Numbered from the stretch's first letter, positions 39,485 to 49,606 are shown. The stretch: 64,000 nucleotides of DNA from Xanthomonas vesicatoria ATCC 35937 (GCF_001908725.1 NZ_CP018725.1:3162001-3226000); one strand, 5' to 3'. The notes: generated by a model from the sequence alone, not told the origin. Numbers and translations are program-made.

Positions 39485-39769
39485 ATGAGCCTGACCCAGC
39501 AACAGCTGTTCGTATTCGCGCTATATAAGATCCGGCGCCTGCTGGCGGGGCGCCTCGGAAGTCACAGTGCATCACCTCTGTCGGTGCGTGCCGCTGCACA
39601 CTTGGCGGATGCGCTGCACAACGCAGCGGATACGGTGCTGCAAGGCCGATCGTTCGATCCTGAGAGTGTGGCCACCAGGCTCGGCGCAGTGGGTCGGATG
39701 CTGGGGACGACGTTTCAGCAACGGCTGTCCGACGCAACGCGTGATCTTCCTCAAACGCATGCACGCTAG
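39485..39769 (+). CDS. Small hypothetical protein
   Basis: 94 residues from ATG 39485, with GAGAG eight bases upstream. Helical, with basic N-terminal part (YKIRRLLAGRLG) and an amphipathic middle (AAAHLADALHNAADTVL). I do not recognise it. Native-like codon use and ribosome site support a real gene, though short. Confidence 0.5.
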   Translation: MSLTQQQLFVFALYKIRRLLAGRLGSHSASPLSVRAAAHLADALHNAADTVLQGRSFDPESVATRLGAVGRMLGTTFQQRLSDATRDLPQTHAR

Positions 39770-39951
39770 ATACTTTTCATCGGTTGGCTGCTTCAACTCT
39801 TGCGTGCCTCGTGCAGCACCTCACTTAGGCGCTGCGGTCACGTGCGACCGAACGCCTCGCTCAACGCCGAACAGGTCCTCTCGCTTGCGAGAATGGGTTG
39901 ACCCGTGCCCGCCCCACCGACAATCTTGATCACTTGCACCGAGGGAACACC

Positions 39952-40960
39952 ATGATCGCCTCATCCGCTCGCGCGTTGTGCCTATCCTTATTGCTATGTA
40001 CCGGCCCGGTGCTGGCGGCCACGCCGATGCTGGTGATCCATGGCGGTGCGGGCGTGGAAAAATCCAGCCTTTCGCCCGATGAACAAGCTCAGGCACGTGA
40101 GGCGATGCAACGCGCTGCGTGCCGGGCATGCGGTGTTGAACCGCGGCGGCAGCGCAGTGGATGCGGTGGCGGCCACCATTACCGTGCTGGAAGATGCGCC
40201 GCAGTTCAACGCCGGGCGCGGTGCGGTGTTCACCCATGACGGCAAGAACGAACTGGATGCCGCCATCATGGACGGCGCCAGCGGCAAGGCCGGCGCGATC
40301 GCCGGCGTGCACACGGTCAAGAACCCGATCCTGCTGGCGCGCATGGTCATGGACCGCTCCAAGCACGTGATGCTGGTCGGCGATGGCGCCGAGCAGTTCG
40401 CGCGCGAGCAGGGCGTCACCCTGGTCGATCCATCGTATTTCCGTACCGACAAGCGCTGGCAACAGCTGCAAAAGGCGCTCAAGGCCGAAGCCGGCGACCG
40501 TCAGGCGCAGGCTGCGCTCGACCTGGAAACCGCCAAGCACTTCGGCACCGTCGGCGCGCTGGCGCTGGACCGCGACGGTCATCTGGCCGCTGGCACCTCC
40601 ACCGGCGGCATGACCAACAAGCGCTACGGCCGCGTGGGCGATGCGCCCATCATCGGCGCCGGCACCTATGCCAATGCGCAGTGCGCGGTGTCCGGCACCG
40701 GCTGGGGCGAGTTCTATATCCGTGCGGTGGCGGCCTACGATATCTGCGCACGCATGAAATATGCCGGCCAATCGCTGCGCCAGGCGGCCGAGGCGGTGAT
40801 CGACCAGCAGATTCCCACCGCCGGTGGCGATGGCGGCGCCATCGCGCTGGATGCGCAGGGCAACATCGCGTTCCCGTTCAATACCGAAGGCATGTACCGC
40901 GGCTGGATCGGCGCCGATGGCACGCCGCATGTTGCGATCTTCAAGGACGAGACGCTCTGA
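39952..40960 (+). pseudogene. Isoaspartyl peptidase/L-asparaginase with a frameshift
   Basis: The N-terminal frame (39952-40239) encodes a signal peptide and the family start TPMLVIHGGAGVEKSSLSPDEQAQAREAMQRA. The family sequence LRAGHAVLNRGGSAVDAVAA continues in another frame to 40960. The switch is at about 40111-40116, where CGCGCT appears in place of an expected CGCGCGCT, that is, a 2-base loss in a GC run. The C-terminal part is intact, including the autocleavage Thr (HFGTVGALALD) and GTSTGGMTNKRYGRVGDAPIIGAGTYA. Restored length would be 336 residues, normal for the exported IaaA-like family. Either a recent inactivation or a sequencing error. Confidence 0.85.
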
Positions 40961-41103
40961 CGGGCGCGGCTGGCCGATCATGGCAAGCCGGTTGCGTCAG
41001 CGCCGCACAACCATTCATCGATCCCCCAGCCAACGGCACATGCCGCAGGCGGCAAAACCCGCTAGCGTGACCGGCTGCCGTACCCACTCAGGAATCACAC
41101 GCC

Positions 41104-43269
41104 ATGTCGCGTACCGTCGTTCTGGCCGCTGCCATCACCCTGGCATTGGCCGCATGTTCTGGAAAAGAACCATCCGGTAAGGAGTCCACCACCGTGCCCG
41201 AAAAGACCACCACGCCGGCCGCGGACGCAGCGCCGAACCCGTTGCTGAGCGCAAGCACCCTGCCATTCCAGGCGCCGCCGTTCGACAAGATCAAGGACGC
41301 AGATTACCTGCCGGCGTTCGAAGAAGGCATGCGCCTGCATCTGGCCGACATCCGCAAGATCGCCGACAACCCCGAAGCGCCCACCTTCGACAACACCATC
41401 GAAGCGATGGAGCGCAGCGGCGAAACGCTCACGCGCGTGTTGCGCATCTTCTTCGGGCTGGTGCAGGCCGATACCAGCGACGCGCGTCAGAAAATCCAGG
41501 AAGAGATCGCGCCCAAGCTGGCTGCGCACCAGGACGAGATCAATCTCGACCCGAAGCTGTTCGCACGCGTCAAGACGATCTACGACCAGCGCGACACATT
41601 GAACCTGGAACCGGAACAAAAGCGCCTGGTCGAGCGCGATTACGAAGATCTGGTGCGCTCCGGCGCGCAGCTCTCCGATGCCGACAAGGACAGCCTGCGC
41701 AAGCTCAACGTGGAAGAAACCACGCTGTCCACGCAGTTCCATACGCGTCTGGTTGCAGCGTCCGCGGCCGGTGCGGTGGTGGTGGATGACAAGGCCAAAC
41801 TCGACGGCCTGAGCGAGGGCGACATCGCCGCCGCCGCCGATGCCGCCAAGGCGCGCAAGCTCGATGGCAAATATCTGCTCACCTTGCAGAACACCACCCA
41901 GCAGCCGGTGCTGGCGTCGCTGAAGGACCGTCAGCTGCGCGCCGACGTGCTCAAGGCTTCCGAAACCCGCGCAGAAAAGGGCGATGCCAACGACACCCGC
42001 CAGACTATCCAGCGCCTGGCACAGCTGCGCGCGCAGAAAGCCAAGTTGCTCGGCTTCGACAACTACGCCGCCTACAGCCTGGGCGACCAGATGGCCAAGA
42101 CCCCGGATGCGGCGCTGAAACTGCTGACCGACACCGTGCCGGCGGCCACTGCCAAGGCACGCCGCGAAGTGGGCGAGATGCAGAAGGTGATCGACACGCA
42201 GAAAGGAGATTTCAAGCTCGCCGCGTCCGACTGGGACTTCTACGCCGAACAGGTGCGCAAGGCCAAGTACGACCTGGACGAGTCGCAGATCAAGCCGTAC
42301 TTCGAGCTGGACAACGTGCTGCAGAACGGCGTGTTTTATGCAGCCACGCAGTTGTACGGCATCACCTTCAAGCAGCGCACCGACATCCCGACCTACCACG
42401 CCGACATGAAGGTGTACGAAGTCTTTGATGCCGACGGCACCTCGCTGGCGCTGTTCTATACCGACTACTTCAAGCGCGACAGCAAGTCCGGTGGCGCGTG
42501 GATGGACGTGTTCGTCGAACAGGATGGCCTCACCGGCGCAAAGCCGGTGGTCTACAACGTCTGCAACTTCACCAAGCCCGCGGCCGGCCAGCCGGCGTTG
42601 CTGAGTTTCGACGACGTCACCACGCTGTTCCATGAGTTCGGCCACGCGCTGCACGGCATGTTCTCCAAGGTGAAATACCCCTCGATCGCCGGCACCAGCA
42701 CCTCGCGCGATTTTGTGGAATTCCCCTCGCAGTTCAACGAGCACTGGGCCTCCGATCCCAAGGTCTTCGCCAACTACGCCAAGCATTATCAAACCGGTGC
42801 AGCGATGCCGGCCGAGCTGGTGGAAAAGATCAAGAAGGCCAAGACCTTCAACAGCGGGTACGCCACCACCGAATACCTGTCGGCGGCGTTGCTCGATCTG
42901 GCCTGGCACACCCAGCCAGCCGATGCGCCGCTGCAGGACGTGAGCAAGTTCGAGGCCGATGCGCTCAAGCGTTTCAAGGTCGATCTGGCCGAAGTGCCCC
43001 CGCGGTATCGCAGCACCTATTTCGACCACATCTGGGGCGGCGGTTACTCGGCCGGTTACTACGCGTACTTCTGGTCGGAAGTGCTCGATGACGATGCGTT
43101 CGAATGGTTCAAGGAAAACGGCGGCCTGACCCGCAAGAACGGCGACACCTTCCGCGCCAAGATTCTCTCGCGCGGCAACGCGGTCGATTTGGCCACGTTG
43201 TACCGCGATTTCCGCGGCAAGGATCCCGGCGTCAAGGCGCTACTGGAAAATCGTGGGCTGACCGAGTGA
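41104..43269 (+). CDS. dcp: Peptidyl-dipeptidase Dcp, lipoprotein form (copy 1)
   Basis: 721 residues. Lipoprotein signal MSRTVVLAAAITLALAACSG (lipidated Cys at 18), then an M3-family zinc peptidase with HEFGHALH (Zn ligands and catalytic Glu) and the distal EFPSQFNEHW. It removes dipeptides from peptide C-termini in the periplasm. It is 721 residues, exactly as long as its downstream copy, so the two come from a tandem duplication. Confidence 0.93.
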   Translation: MSRTVVLAAAITLALAACSGKEPSGKESTTVPEKTTTPAADAAPNPLLSASTLPFQAPPFDKIKDADYLPAFEEGMRLHLADIRKIADNPEAPTFDNTIEAMERSGETLTRVLRIFFGLVQADTSDARQKIQEEIAPKLAAHQDEINLDPKLFARVKTIYDQRDTLNLEPEQKRLVERDYEDLVRSGAQLSDADKDSLRKLNVEETTLSTQFHTRLVAASAAGAVVVDDKAKLDGLSEGDIAAAADAAKARKLDGKYLLTLQNTTQQPVLASLKDRQLRADVLKASETRAEKGDANDTRQTIQRLAQLRAQKAKLLGFDNYAAYSLGDQMAKTPDAALKLLTDTVPAATAKARREVGEMQKVIDTQKGDFKLAASDWDFYAEQVRKAKYDLDESQIKPYFELDNVLQNGVFYAATQLYGITFKQRTDIPTYHADMKVYEVFDADGTSLALFYTDYFKRDSKSGGAWMDVFVEQDGLTGAKPVVYNVCNFTKPAAGQPALLSFDDVTTLFHEFGHALHGMFSKVKYPSIAGTSTSRDFVEFPSQFNEHWASDPKVFANYAKHYQTGAAMPAELVEKIKKAKTFNSGYATTEYLSAALLDLAWHTQPADAPLQDVSKFEADALKRFKVDLAEVPPRYRSTYFDHIWGGGYSAGYYAYFWSEVLDDDAFEWFKENGGLTRKNGDTFRAKILSRGNAVDLATLYRDFRGKDPGVKALLENRGLTE

Positions 43270-43291
43270 TCGGCAGCCTCCAATGAGGCAT

Positions 43292-43322
43292 CGAAACGGG
43301 ATGGCGGTGCCATCCCGTTTCG
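43292..43322 (+). terminator. Hairpin after the first dcp gene
   Basis: Perfect 13-base stem (CGAAACGGGATGG and its complement) with a 5-base loop, 22 bases after the stop; only a weak T-run follows. Confidence 0.7.
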
Positions 43323-43501
43323 TTTGTGACGCCACATATTCGGTATTTGCGGGGTGTCACGCAGGCCTCCTCCAGATACTGCACTACCGCCAACGCTGCG
43401 CATCGCTGCGTAGGGCGTGCCTTCCTTAATTCAGAGCATGATGCCTGAGGTCTAGGTAGCGGTGCTGTGCCCGATTACCTGTTCTGCAGGAGCAAGACAC
43501 C

Positions 43502-45667
43502 ATGCAACGCTCGCTCATCCTGGCTGTCGCCGTCACCTTTGCGTTGGCCGCATGTTCGGACAAAAGCTCCCCGCGCGCATCATCGGCTACCGAAGCTGCC
43601 CCAACGACGACCACTGGCTCCGATCTGTCGTCCAACCCGCTGCTCGCACCCAGCACGCTGCCACTGCAGGCGCCGCCGTTCGACAAGATTCGCGACAGCG
43701 ACTATCTGCCTGCCTTCGAAGAAGGCATTCGCCTGGCCCGTGACGAGTTGCACAAGATCACCGAGAATCCCGAGCCGCCCACCTTCGAAAACACGGTGGA
43801 AGCCTTGGAGCGCAGCGGTGCAACGCTCGGCTACGTCTCCAACGTGTTCTTTGGCATTTCAACTGCCGACACCAACGACGCGCGGCGGAAAATCGAAGAA
43901 GACATCGGCCCAAAGCTGGCTGCGTTCGGTGATGAGATCGCACTGGATGCCAAGCTCTTTGCACGCTTCAAAGCCGTTTACGATCGGCGCGACACGCTTG
44001 CACTGACGCCGGAACAACAGCGCCTGCTCGAGCGCGGCTACGACAACTTCATCGACGCCGGAGCACAGCTGTCCGACGCCGACAAAGCCACCTTGCGCAA
44101 ACTCAACCTGGAAGAGACCAACCTCACCACCCAGTACCACAATAAATTGACGGCTGCGGCGTTGGCGGCTGCGGTCGTGGTGGACGACAGGGCGAAGCTC
44201 GCTGGCATGAGCGAGGAAGAGATCGCCGCCGCTGCGGCTGCCGCCAAGGCGCGCAAGCTTGAGGGCAAGTATCTGCTGAGCCTTCAAAGCACCACTCAGC
44301 AACCGGTGCTGGCGTCGCTGAAAGATCGCGCATTGCGTGCGCAGGTCCTGCAGGCTTCAAAAAAACGGGCCGAACAAGGCGACGCCAACGACACCCGTGA
44401 CACCATCAAGCGCCTGTTGGAGGTACGTGCCGAGCGCGCCAGGCTGCTTGGATACGACAGCTATGCCGCCTACAGCCTGCGTGACCAGATGGCCAAGACG
44501 CCGCAGGCGGCACTCAAGTTGCTGACCGACACCGTGCCGGCCGCCACGGCCAAGGCACGACGCGAAGCGGCACGCATCCAGGCGCTGATCGATGCGCAGC
44601 ATGGCGGCTTCACGCTGGCGGCGTCGGACTGGGACTTTTACGCCGAGCAGGTGCGCAAAGCCAAGTACGATCTGGACCAGTCGCAGATCAAGCCATATTT
44701 CGCCCTGGACACCGTGCTCAATGACGGGGTCTTCTATGCGGCCACGCAGCTGTATGGGCTCACCTTCAAGCAGCGCACGGATATCCCGACCTATCACCCA
44801 GACGTGAAGGTCTACGAAGTCTTCGACGTGGATGGCGCCTCATTAGCCTTGTTCTACACCGACTACTTTCAGCGTGAGAGCAAGTCCGGTGGCTCGTGGG
44901 CAGGTTCGCTGGTCCAGCGCAATGGGCTCACCGGCGCCAAGTCGGTGGTCTACAACGTGTGCAACTACACCAAGCCGGCCGATGGGCAGCCCGCGTTGCT
45001 GAGCATGGAAGAGGTCACCACGATGTTTCATGAATTCGGGCATGCACTGCACTACATGCTGTCGACAACGAAGTACTCCTCATTGGACAGCGCCCATGTG
45101 CCGCGCGATTTCGCCGAGTTTCCTTCGCAGTTCAACGAGCACTGGGCGACCGATCCGGCAGTGTTCGCGCATTACGCAAGGCATTACAAAACCGGAGCTG
45201 CGATGCCGGAGGCATTGGTGCAGAAATTGAAGGCTGCAAGGACCTTCAACAGTGGCTACCTGGTGACCGAATCGCTGTCGGCGCAGATTGTGGACCTTGC
45301 CCTGCACGGTCGGCCAGCGACGGAAAAAATGCAGGATGTCAGTGCATTTCAGGCCGATACATTGAAGCGTTTCAAGGTGGATCTGCCCGAAGTTCCGCCA
45401 CGTTACAGCGCAAGTTATTTCGACCATATCTGGAGTCGCGGTTATGCGGCTAGCTACTACGCGTACTTCTGGTCGGAAGTCATCGACGATGACGCATTCG
45501 ACTGGATCAGCAAGAATGGGGGGCTGACGCGTAAGAACGGGGATCTTTTCCGGGCAAAGATTCTCGCGCCGGGCAATTCGGTGGATGTGACCAAGCTTTA
45601 TCGCGATTTCCGCGGCAGGGACCCCAGCGTCAAGGCGCTGCTGGAAAGTCGTGGGCTGACCGAGTGA
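43502..45667 (+). CDS. dcp: Peptidyl-dipeptidase Dcp, lipoprotein form (copy 2)
   Basis: 721 residues, tandem paralogue of 41104-43269. Lipoprotein signal MQRSLILAVAVTFALAACSD, Zn site HEFGHALHYMLS and EFPSQFNEHW retained. Aligned by eye, most of the sequence matches copy 1, with divergence mainly in the signal region and surface helices (for example SRVARSKYSS-type changes around the Zn site). AGGAG precedes the ATG. Retained active site suggests both copies work, perhaps with different specificity. Confidence 0.93.
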   Translation: MQRSLILAVAVTFALAACSDKSSPRASSATEAAPTTTTGSDLSSNPLLAPSTLPLQAPPFDKIRDSDYLPAFEEGIRLARDELHKITENPEPPTFENTVEALERSGATLGYVSNVFFGISTADTNDARRKIEEDIGPKLAAFGDEIALDAKLFARFKAVYDRRDTLALTPEQQRLLERGYDNFIDAGAQLSDADKATLRKLNLEETNLTTQYHNKLTAAALAAAVVVDDRAKLAGMSEEEIAAAAAAAKARKLEGKYLLSLQSTTQQPVLASLKDRALRAQVLQASKKRAEQGDANDTRDTIKRLLEVRAERARLLGYDSYAAYSLRDQMAKTPQAALKLLTDTVPAATAKARREAARIQALIDAQHGGFTLAASDWDFYAEQVRKAKYDLDQSQIKPYFALDTVLNDGVFYAATQLYGLTFKQRTDIPTYHPDVKVYEVFDVDGASLALFYTDYFQRESKSGGSWAGSLVQRNGLTGAKSVVYNVCNYTKPADGQPALLSMEEVTTMFHEFGHALHYMLSTTKYSSLDSAHVPRDFAEFPSQFNEHWATDPAVFAHYARHYKTGAAMPEALVQKLKAARTFNSGYLVTESLSAQIVDLALHGRPATEKMQDVSAFQADTLKRFKVDLPEVPPRYSASYFDHIWSRGYAASYYAYFWSEVIDDDAFDWISKNGGLTRKNGDLFRAKILAPGNSVDVTKLYRDFRGRDPSVKALLESRGLTE

Positions 45668-45669
45668 GA

Positions 45670-45696
45670 CATCCGCGTGCACAACGCACGCGGATG
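45670..45696 (+). terminator. Hairpin after the second dcp gene
   Basis: 11-base perfect stem (CATCCGCGTGC and complement) with loop ACAAC, directly after the stop; no T-tract. Confidence 0.6.
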
Positions 45697-45828
45697 CCGG
45701 CAACGACCTAGGGGGATATCCCCTTCATGCTGCATCTCACGGATTGGCGGCACATCACGCCGGCGACGGCGTCTGATCGTCCGCATTGCACGATCACGTC
45801 GCGCCAACCCGATGCGGAACGCCACCGC

Positions 45829-45858
45829 CTGCCGCAGGCGTCTCATGGCCTGCGGCAG
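45829..45858 (-). terminator. Hairpin after the second effector candidate
   Basis: 11-base perfect stem (CTGCCGCAGGC and complement) with an 8-base loop, about 50 bases past the stop of the minus-strand gene; no clear T-tract. Confidence 0.5.
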
Positions 45859-45905
45859 GGACAGCGGCAGCGCTTCCTGCGCTGCAGATGAGACGTTGCC
45901 CCGGA

Positions 45906-48125
45906 CTATCGGACGAGCGCCCTGGCCTCACTCAGCAACGCTTCCACATTGATGTCGTTGCTCTCCAGAAGCGCGTTGATCGCTTGACTCGCCTTGGCCG
46001 CCCGACGCTGCGACAGGGCTTCGTTGGCACCCCCCATCACGCCGCGCAGGACCTGCTGCTTCAAGCCGATGTCGGTGTCGCCCTCGCGGCGGTTGTTCTT
46101 GACGGTGATGGCAGTGTGCTGATTCAGCGCGCCGACCGCAGCCATGGCTCCCGACGCGGCGGCGATTCCCAGGGTTTGCGCGGTCGGAACCTTTCGCGTT
46201 CCGCCTTGCACCGCGGAGGTGAGCTTGCCGATCACCGACGACGCCGCGCTGCCCAGCACGCCGAGATGGAACATCTGGCCAAGGCGTTGGGCGGTCTGTG
46301 CGGAGAACTCGCGGGAAGTGTATTTCTTGAGGATATCGCTGATCAGTTGAAGCGATATCACCGACTTCTCGGCGCCGAGCAGCAACTTCGCAGCGACCCC
46401 GTCGGGATCGAGTTCGTCCAACCTGCCTTCGCGCATGGCCTGCAGGTCCTGGCTCAGCAAATTCAATTTCTTCGACAGGCCGCTGCCGTGGCCTGCTTCC
46501 AGATCCAGGTCGTCTGCGCTTGCCGACCCCTGCGGCGAGGGCGAGGCGGCGGTTTCGGCCTTGAGCGCTTTTTCCATCGACACCAACCCGTTGATGACGC
46601 GTTTGACCAGAGCCTGGGTGGGCGACTGAATCAGTTTGCGGAGTTTGTTCTGATCGATCTCCTGGGCCGCAACCGGCTCACCACGTGCGAGTTTCGACTT
46701 GCCTGTGTCGGTCAATACATCTGCGTACAGCAGATTGAGCTTGTTGTTGTAGTCCTGCTTTGCCTGTTCGTCGAAGCCGGCAGCCACATGCTGCGCGGCC
46801 GTCATCAACAATGCGCCGACGGTCTGTGCGGTCGGTGACAATGCCCGCATTGCACCGGTTTTGCTGAGCAGGCCCAGCGTGCTCGCCAAGGGCGAACGCA
46901 GGATGCGCGGGACGGCCTGCCAGCGGTTGCCCATCCATTGCCGCTCGTGCGCACCCTGGGTCATGACAAAGTCGTGCTGGGCCTGATGCAGGCGCGTTTC
47001 CGCCTGCAGCAATTGCTCGGCTGCGGCGGTGAGCTCGTAGGTTGGCGTCTGGTTTTCGGCGTTCTTGAGTGCGTGGAACGTGTCGCAGCAGCGACTGAAT
47101 TCTTTGAGGTGGCTTTCCAGCGCCTTCGCAAGGTCCGGAAGCCAATGCTTGTCGTTGATCTCTTTCTTGTCCGGCACGATGACGTGACCGCCATGCTCGC
47201 GGATGGACTCGCACAGGCTGACCACTGCCGACTGCTGGGCGGCGTTCATCGGTGCGCCGATGGCCGCCGTCGCAAATGCGAATCCAGCTCCTGCCCAAGG
47301 TTGCCGGGTTGCGTAGTTGATCCAGGGCGAGACGATGTACTGCATCGCATTGTTGAGAAAACTGCCGGTGGGGTTGGGCATGCCGGACAGCAATGCGGTG
47401 CGTCTCATCTGGGACACGTCGCTTTCGCTCAATCCCTGCGCCTTGTACCAAGCCATCGCATCTGCTTCGTGGATACGGCTCAACAGATCTGCGTGTGTTG
47501 CTGCGCGTCCATGCGTCCCCGTGGTGACCGGCGATTTCATCGGCCTGATCTTGTTGATGAGTTCGGCGGCCAGTTCCGCCTCGACCGGGCGCAGGTTGTC
47601 GGCAGCCAGTGTCTCCTTGAGTCGCACGAGCGACGCCGTGCCGGGGGGCGACAGTGCAGGCTGCGAAACCTGCAATTCAGTCGCACCCGGGCGGTTGGCG
47701 GTCTGAGGTGTCGGTACCCTGGCAGGTGCGCTCTGCCTGCTGCGCTTGCTCGGGCGGGGCGATGGCATGGGCAATGCGCCCTCGGGCGAGCCATCCTGGG
47801 ATGCTTCTTCGATCTCGTGCAGAGACGGGCTTAAGGTCGACGCACTACGTTTGAATGGATTGGCCGATCCAGTGGTCTTTACCGCCTTGCCAGAGGATGA
47901 GGACGGCCCGGACGGCGCAACCTGCAGACCAGTCGCACCGGGTAGGTCAGTGGCGTGCCTGCTGCGCTTGCTCGGACGGGGCGACAGCTGGGTCAACGCG
48001 CCCTCGGGCCGGAGATCCGGATGGCCGGGCGAGGCATCCGGGGACGCATGTTCGATCTCGTGGGGATGCGGACTTACGGTTGGAGCACTGCGTTTGAGTG
48101 GATTGGCAGATACAGCAGTCTTCAT
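45906..48125 (-). CDS. Putative type III secreted effector with duplicated N-terminal module
   Basis: 739 residues from ATG 48125, with AGGAGA seven bases upstream. The N-terminal 155 residues are Ser/Pro/Arg-rich and contain two copies of a ~65-residue module (6-69 and 87-153): SANPLKRSAPTVSP, ...SPRPSKRSR..., PGATGLQV in the first, matched closely in the second. The KRSR groups look like nuclear-localisation patches. The rest is helical with two glycine/alanine-rich hydrophobic stretches (about 265-285 and 640-690), as in other large Xop proteins. No Sec signal. I cannot assign a family; by its place near the cGMP genes it may sit where X. campestris pv. campestris has an effector gene, but that is memory of synteny, not sequence evidence. 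Confidence 0.72.
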   Translation of the reverse strand: MKTAVSANPLKRSAPTVSPHPHEIEHASPDASPGHPDLRPEGALTQLSPRPSKRSRHATDLPGATGLQVAPSGPSSSSGKAVKTTGSANPFKRSASTLSPSLHEIEEASQDGSPEGALPMPSPRPSKRSRQSAPARVPTPQTANRPGATELQVSQPALSPPGTASLVRLKETLAADNLRPVEAELAAELINKIRPMKSPVTTGTHGRAATHADLLSRIHEADAMAWYKAQGLSESDVSQMRRTALLSGMPNPTGSFLNNAMQYIVSPWINYATRQPWAGAGFAFATAAIGAPMNAAQQSAVVSLCESIREHGGHVIVPDKKEINDKHWLPDLAKALESHLKEFSRCCDTFHALKNAENQTPTYELTAAAEQLLQAETRLHQAQHDFVMTQGAHERQWMGNRWQAVPRILRSPLASTLGLLSKTGAMRALSPTAQTVGALLMTAAQHVAAGFDEQAKQDYNNKLNLLYADVLTDTGKSKLARGEPVAAQEIDQNKLRKLIQSPTQALVKRVINGLVSMEKALKAETAASPSPQGSASADDLDLEAGHGSGLSKKLNLLSQDLQAMREGRLDELDPDGVAAKLLLGAEKSVISLQLISDILKKYTSREFSAQTAQRLGQMFHLGVLGSAASSVIGKLTSAVQGGTRKVPTAQTLGIAAASGAMAAVGALNQHTAITVKNNRREGDTDIGLKQQVLRGVMGGANEALSQRRAAKASQAINALLESNDINVEALLSEARALVR
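47667..48110 (-). repeat. Duplicated coding module in the effector candidate
   Basis: Coding repeat 1 spans 47919-48110 (residues 6-69) and repeat 2 spans 47667-47867 (residues 87-153). Both hold NP-x-KRSA-x-T-x-SP, EIE-x-AS, EGAL, SPRPSKRSR and PGAT-x-LQV in the same order. Confidence 0.75.
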
Positions 48126-48523
48126 CAGATATCTCCTGGCGCTGTATGAAGTGGCGGCATCGATCGCTGTCCGGTGCCGAAGAATGCGATCGCCACGCAT
48201 CACGGAGCCGGGGCAGTGTCGACGGGCGGCGTGTTGGCCATGGCTCGAAAAGAGCATCGAGGCCAAACATGCGACGCAGCCGTTTACGAGATGAAAGATC
48301 CAGCCGCGAACCGCATTGCGCGTGGATTGAATCACTCCGCTGGCAGCATCCCTATTGGTCAGCAGAATCGATGTCGCCATACCCGAATCGCCCCGTGGCC
48401 GGGGTAGCGAGGTTGCTCACCGATCACAGAGCGGGTGAGGCCGTGACGCTGCAACGGCACCGGGTGTCGCGCATCCGCGTGCGATCAAGGCATCATGGCA
48501 ACGCCCGCACGCCTTGAGCCAAG
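48126..48523. other. Upstream region of the second effector candidate
   Basis: 398 bases. I found no perfect PIP box. The nearest match on the minus strand is TTCGC-N15-CTCGT at 48286-48310, without a -10 box at 30-32 bases. Confidence 0.4.
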
Positions 48524-49606
48524 TTACTGCGACGCGGCCAATCTGTCCGATGCCGCAGCCCCTGCATCCTGCCGCCACCAGCGCACGCGATTTGCCGGCG
48601 CGGTCAAATCCACACGCTCCCCCATGCACGGCGTGGCCATAGCCACGTTGGCGCTATCGGCCAGTGCCAAGATCCGGTCCAGCGGCTCGGTCCACGCATG
48701 CATGGCCAGATCGAAAGTGCCGTTGTGGATCGGCAGCAGGGTGCGGCCGCCGATGTCGATAAACGCCTGCAGGCTCTGCTCCGGTTGCATGTGCACGTCT
48801 GGCCATAGTTGGTCGTAGGCGCCGTTTTCGATCAGTGCGACATCGAACGGCCCCAGGCGCTGGCCGATCGTCTTGAAATGCGGGCCATAGCCGCCGTCGC
48901 CGCTGAAGAACACCCGCAGGTCGGCGTCCTGGATCGCCCACGAGCACCACAGCGTGCGGTCGCGGTCGAACAGGCCGCGCCCGGAAAAATGCCGCGACGG
49001 CGTGGCGGTGAGCGTGAGGCCATCGATCTGCACCGACTGCCACCAATCCAGTTGCCGCACCTTGGCCGGATCCACGCCCCAGCGCACCAGCAGATCGCCC
49101 ACACCCAGCGGGGCGACGAACACGCCAACGCGGTCGGCCAACGCACGGATGGTGGCGCGGTCCAGATGGTCGTAATGGTTATGCGACAGGATCACCCCGG
49201 CCAGCGGCGGCAGCGCATCCAGCGCGATCGGCGGCGCATGGAAGCGCTTGGGGCCTGCAAACGGAAACGGCGAGGCGCGCTCGGAGAACACCGGGTCGGT
49301 CAGCCAAAGGCCGCCGCGCAGCTTCATCAGCACCGTGGAATGACCCAGGCGGTACAGGCTGCGATCCGGCGCGGCCTGCAGCTGCGCGGCGGTCAGTGGC
49401 GTGACCGGCAGCGCCCGCGACGGCACCGTGTGCGCGGGCTTGTTGAACAGTACCTCCCATAGCAGGCGCAAGCCCCCCAACACGCCGGGCTGACTCAAGC
49501 GGGTGGGCAGTGCGTTGCGGAAGCGGCCATTGCGGAACTGTGGCGAGGCGGCATGCGAAGCGCGGCGTGGGAAATGACGGGACTGGGTGAGCACGACGGT
49601 ATCCAT
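48524..49606 (-). CDS. Metallo-beta-lactamase-fold hydrolase (UlaG/NAPE-PLD-like)
   Basis: 360 residues. Zn site motif SHNHYDHLD (HxHxDH variant) near residue 150, SRHFSGRGLFDRDRTLWCSW and FSGDGGYGPHF further on, IHNGTFD at the end. These are typical of the RomA/NAPE-PLD-like branch of the fold. Substrate unknown, perhaps a phosphodiester. The gene is divergent from a TetR gene with a palindrome between them, so TetR probably represses it. Confidence 0.88.
   Translation of the reverse strand: MDTVVLTQSRHFPRRASHAASPQFRNGRFRNALPTRLSQPGVLGGLRLLWEVLFNKPAHTVPSRALPVTPLTAAQLQAAPDRSLYRLGHSTVLMKLRGGLWLTDPVFSERASPFPFAGPKRFHAPPIALDALPPLAGVILSHNHYDHLDRATIRALADRVGVFVAPLGVGDLLVRWGVDPAKVRQLDWWQSVQIDGLTLTATPSRHFSGRGLFDRDRTLWCSWAIQDADLRVFFSGDGGYGPHFKTIGQRLGPFDVALIENGAYDQLWPDVHMQPEQSLQAFIDIGGRTLLPIHNGTFDLAMHAWTEPLDRILALADSANVAMATPCMGERVDLTAPANRVRWWRQDAGAAASDRLAASQ

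Noticed and set aside
48286..48310. PIP-box near match TTCGC-N15-CTCGT upstream of the second effector candidate
   Set aside because: One half-site is imperfect and there is no -10 box at 30-32 bases.
48126..48380. 85-codon upstream extension of the second effector candidate
   Set aside because: The ATG at 48380 has no ribosome site, the extra residues are unlike an effector N-terminus, and ATG 48125 has AGGAGA.
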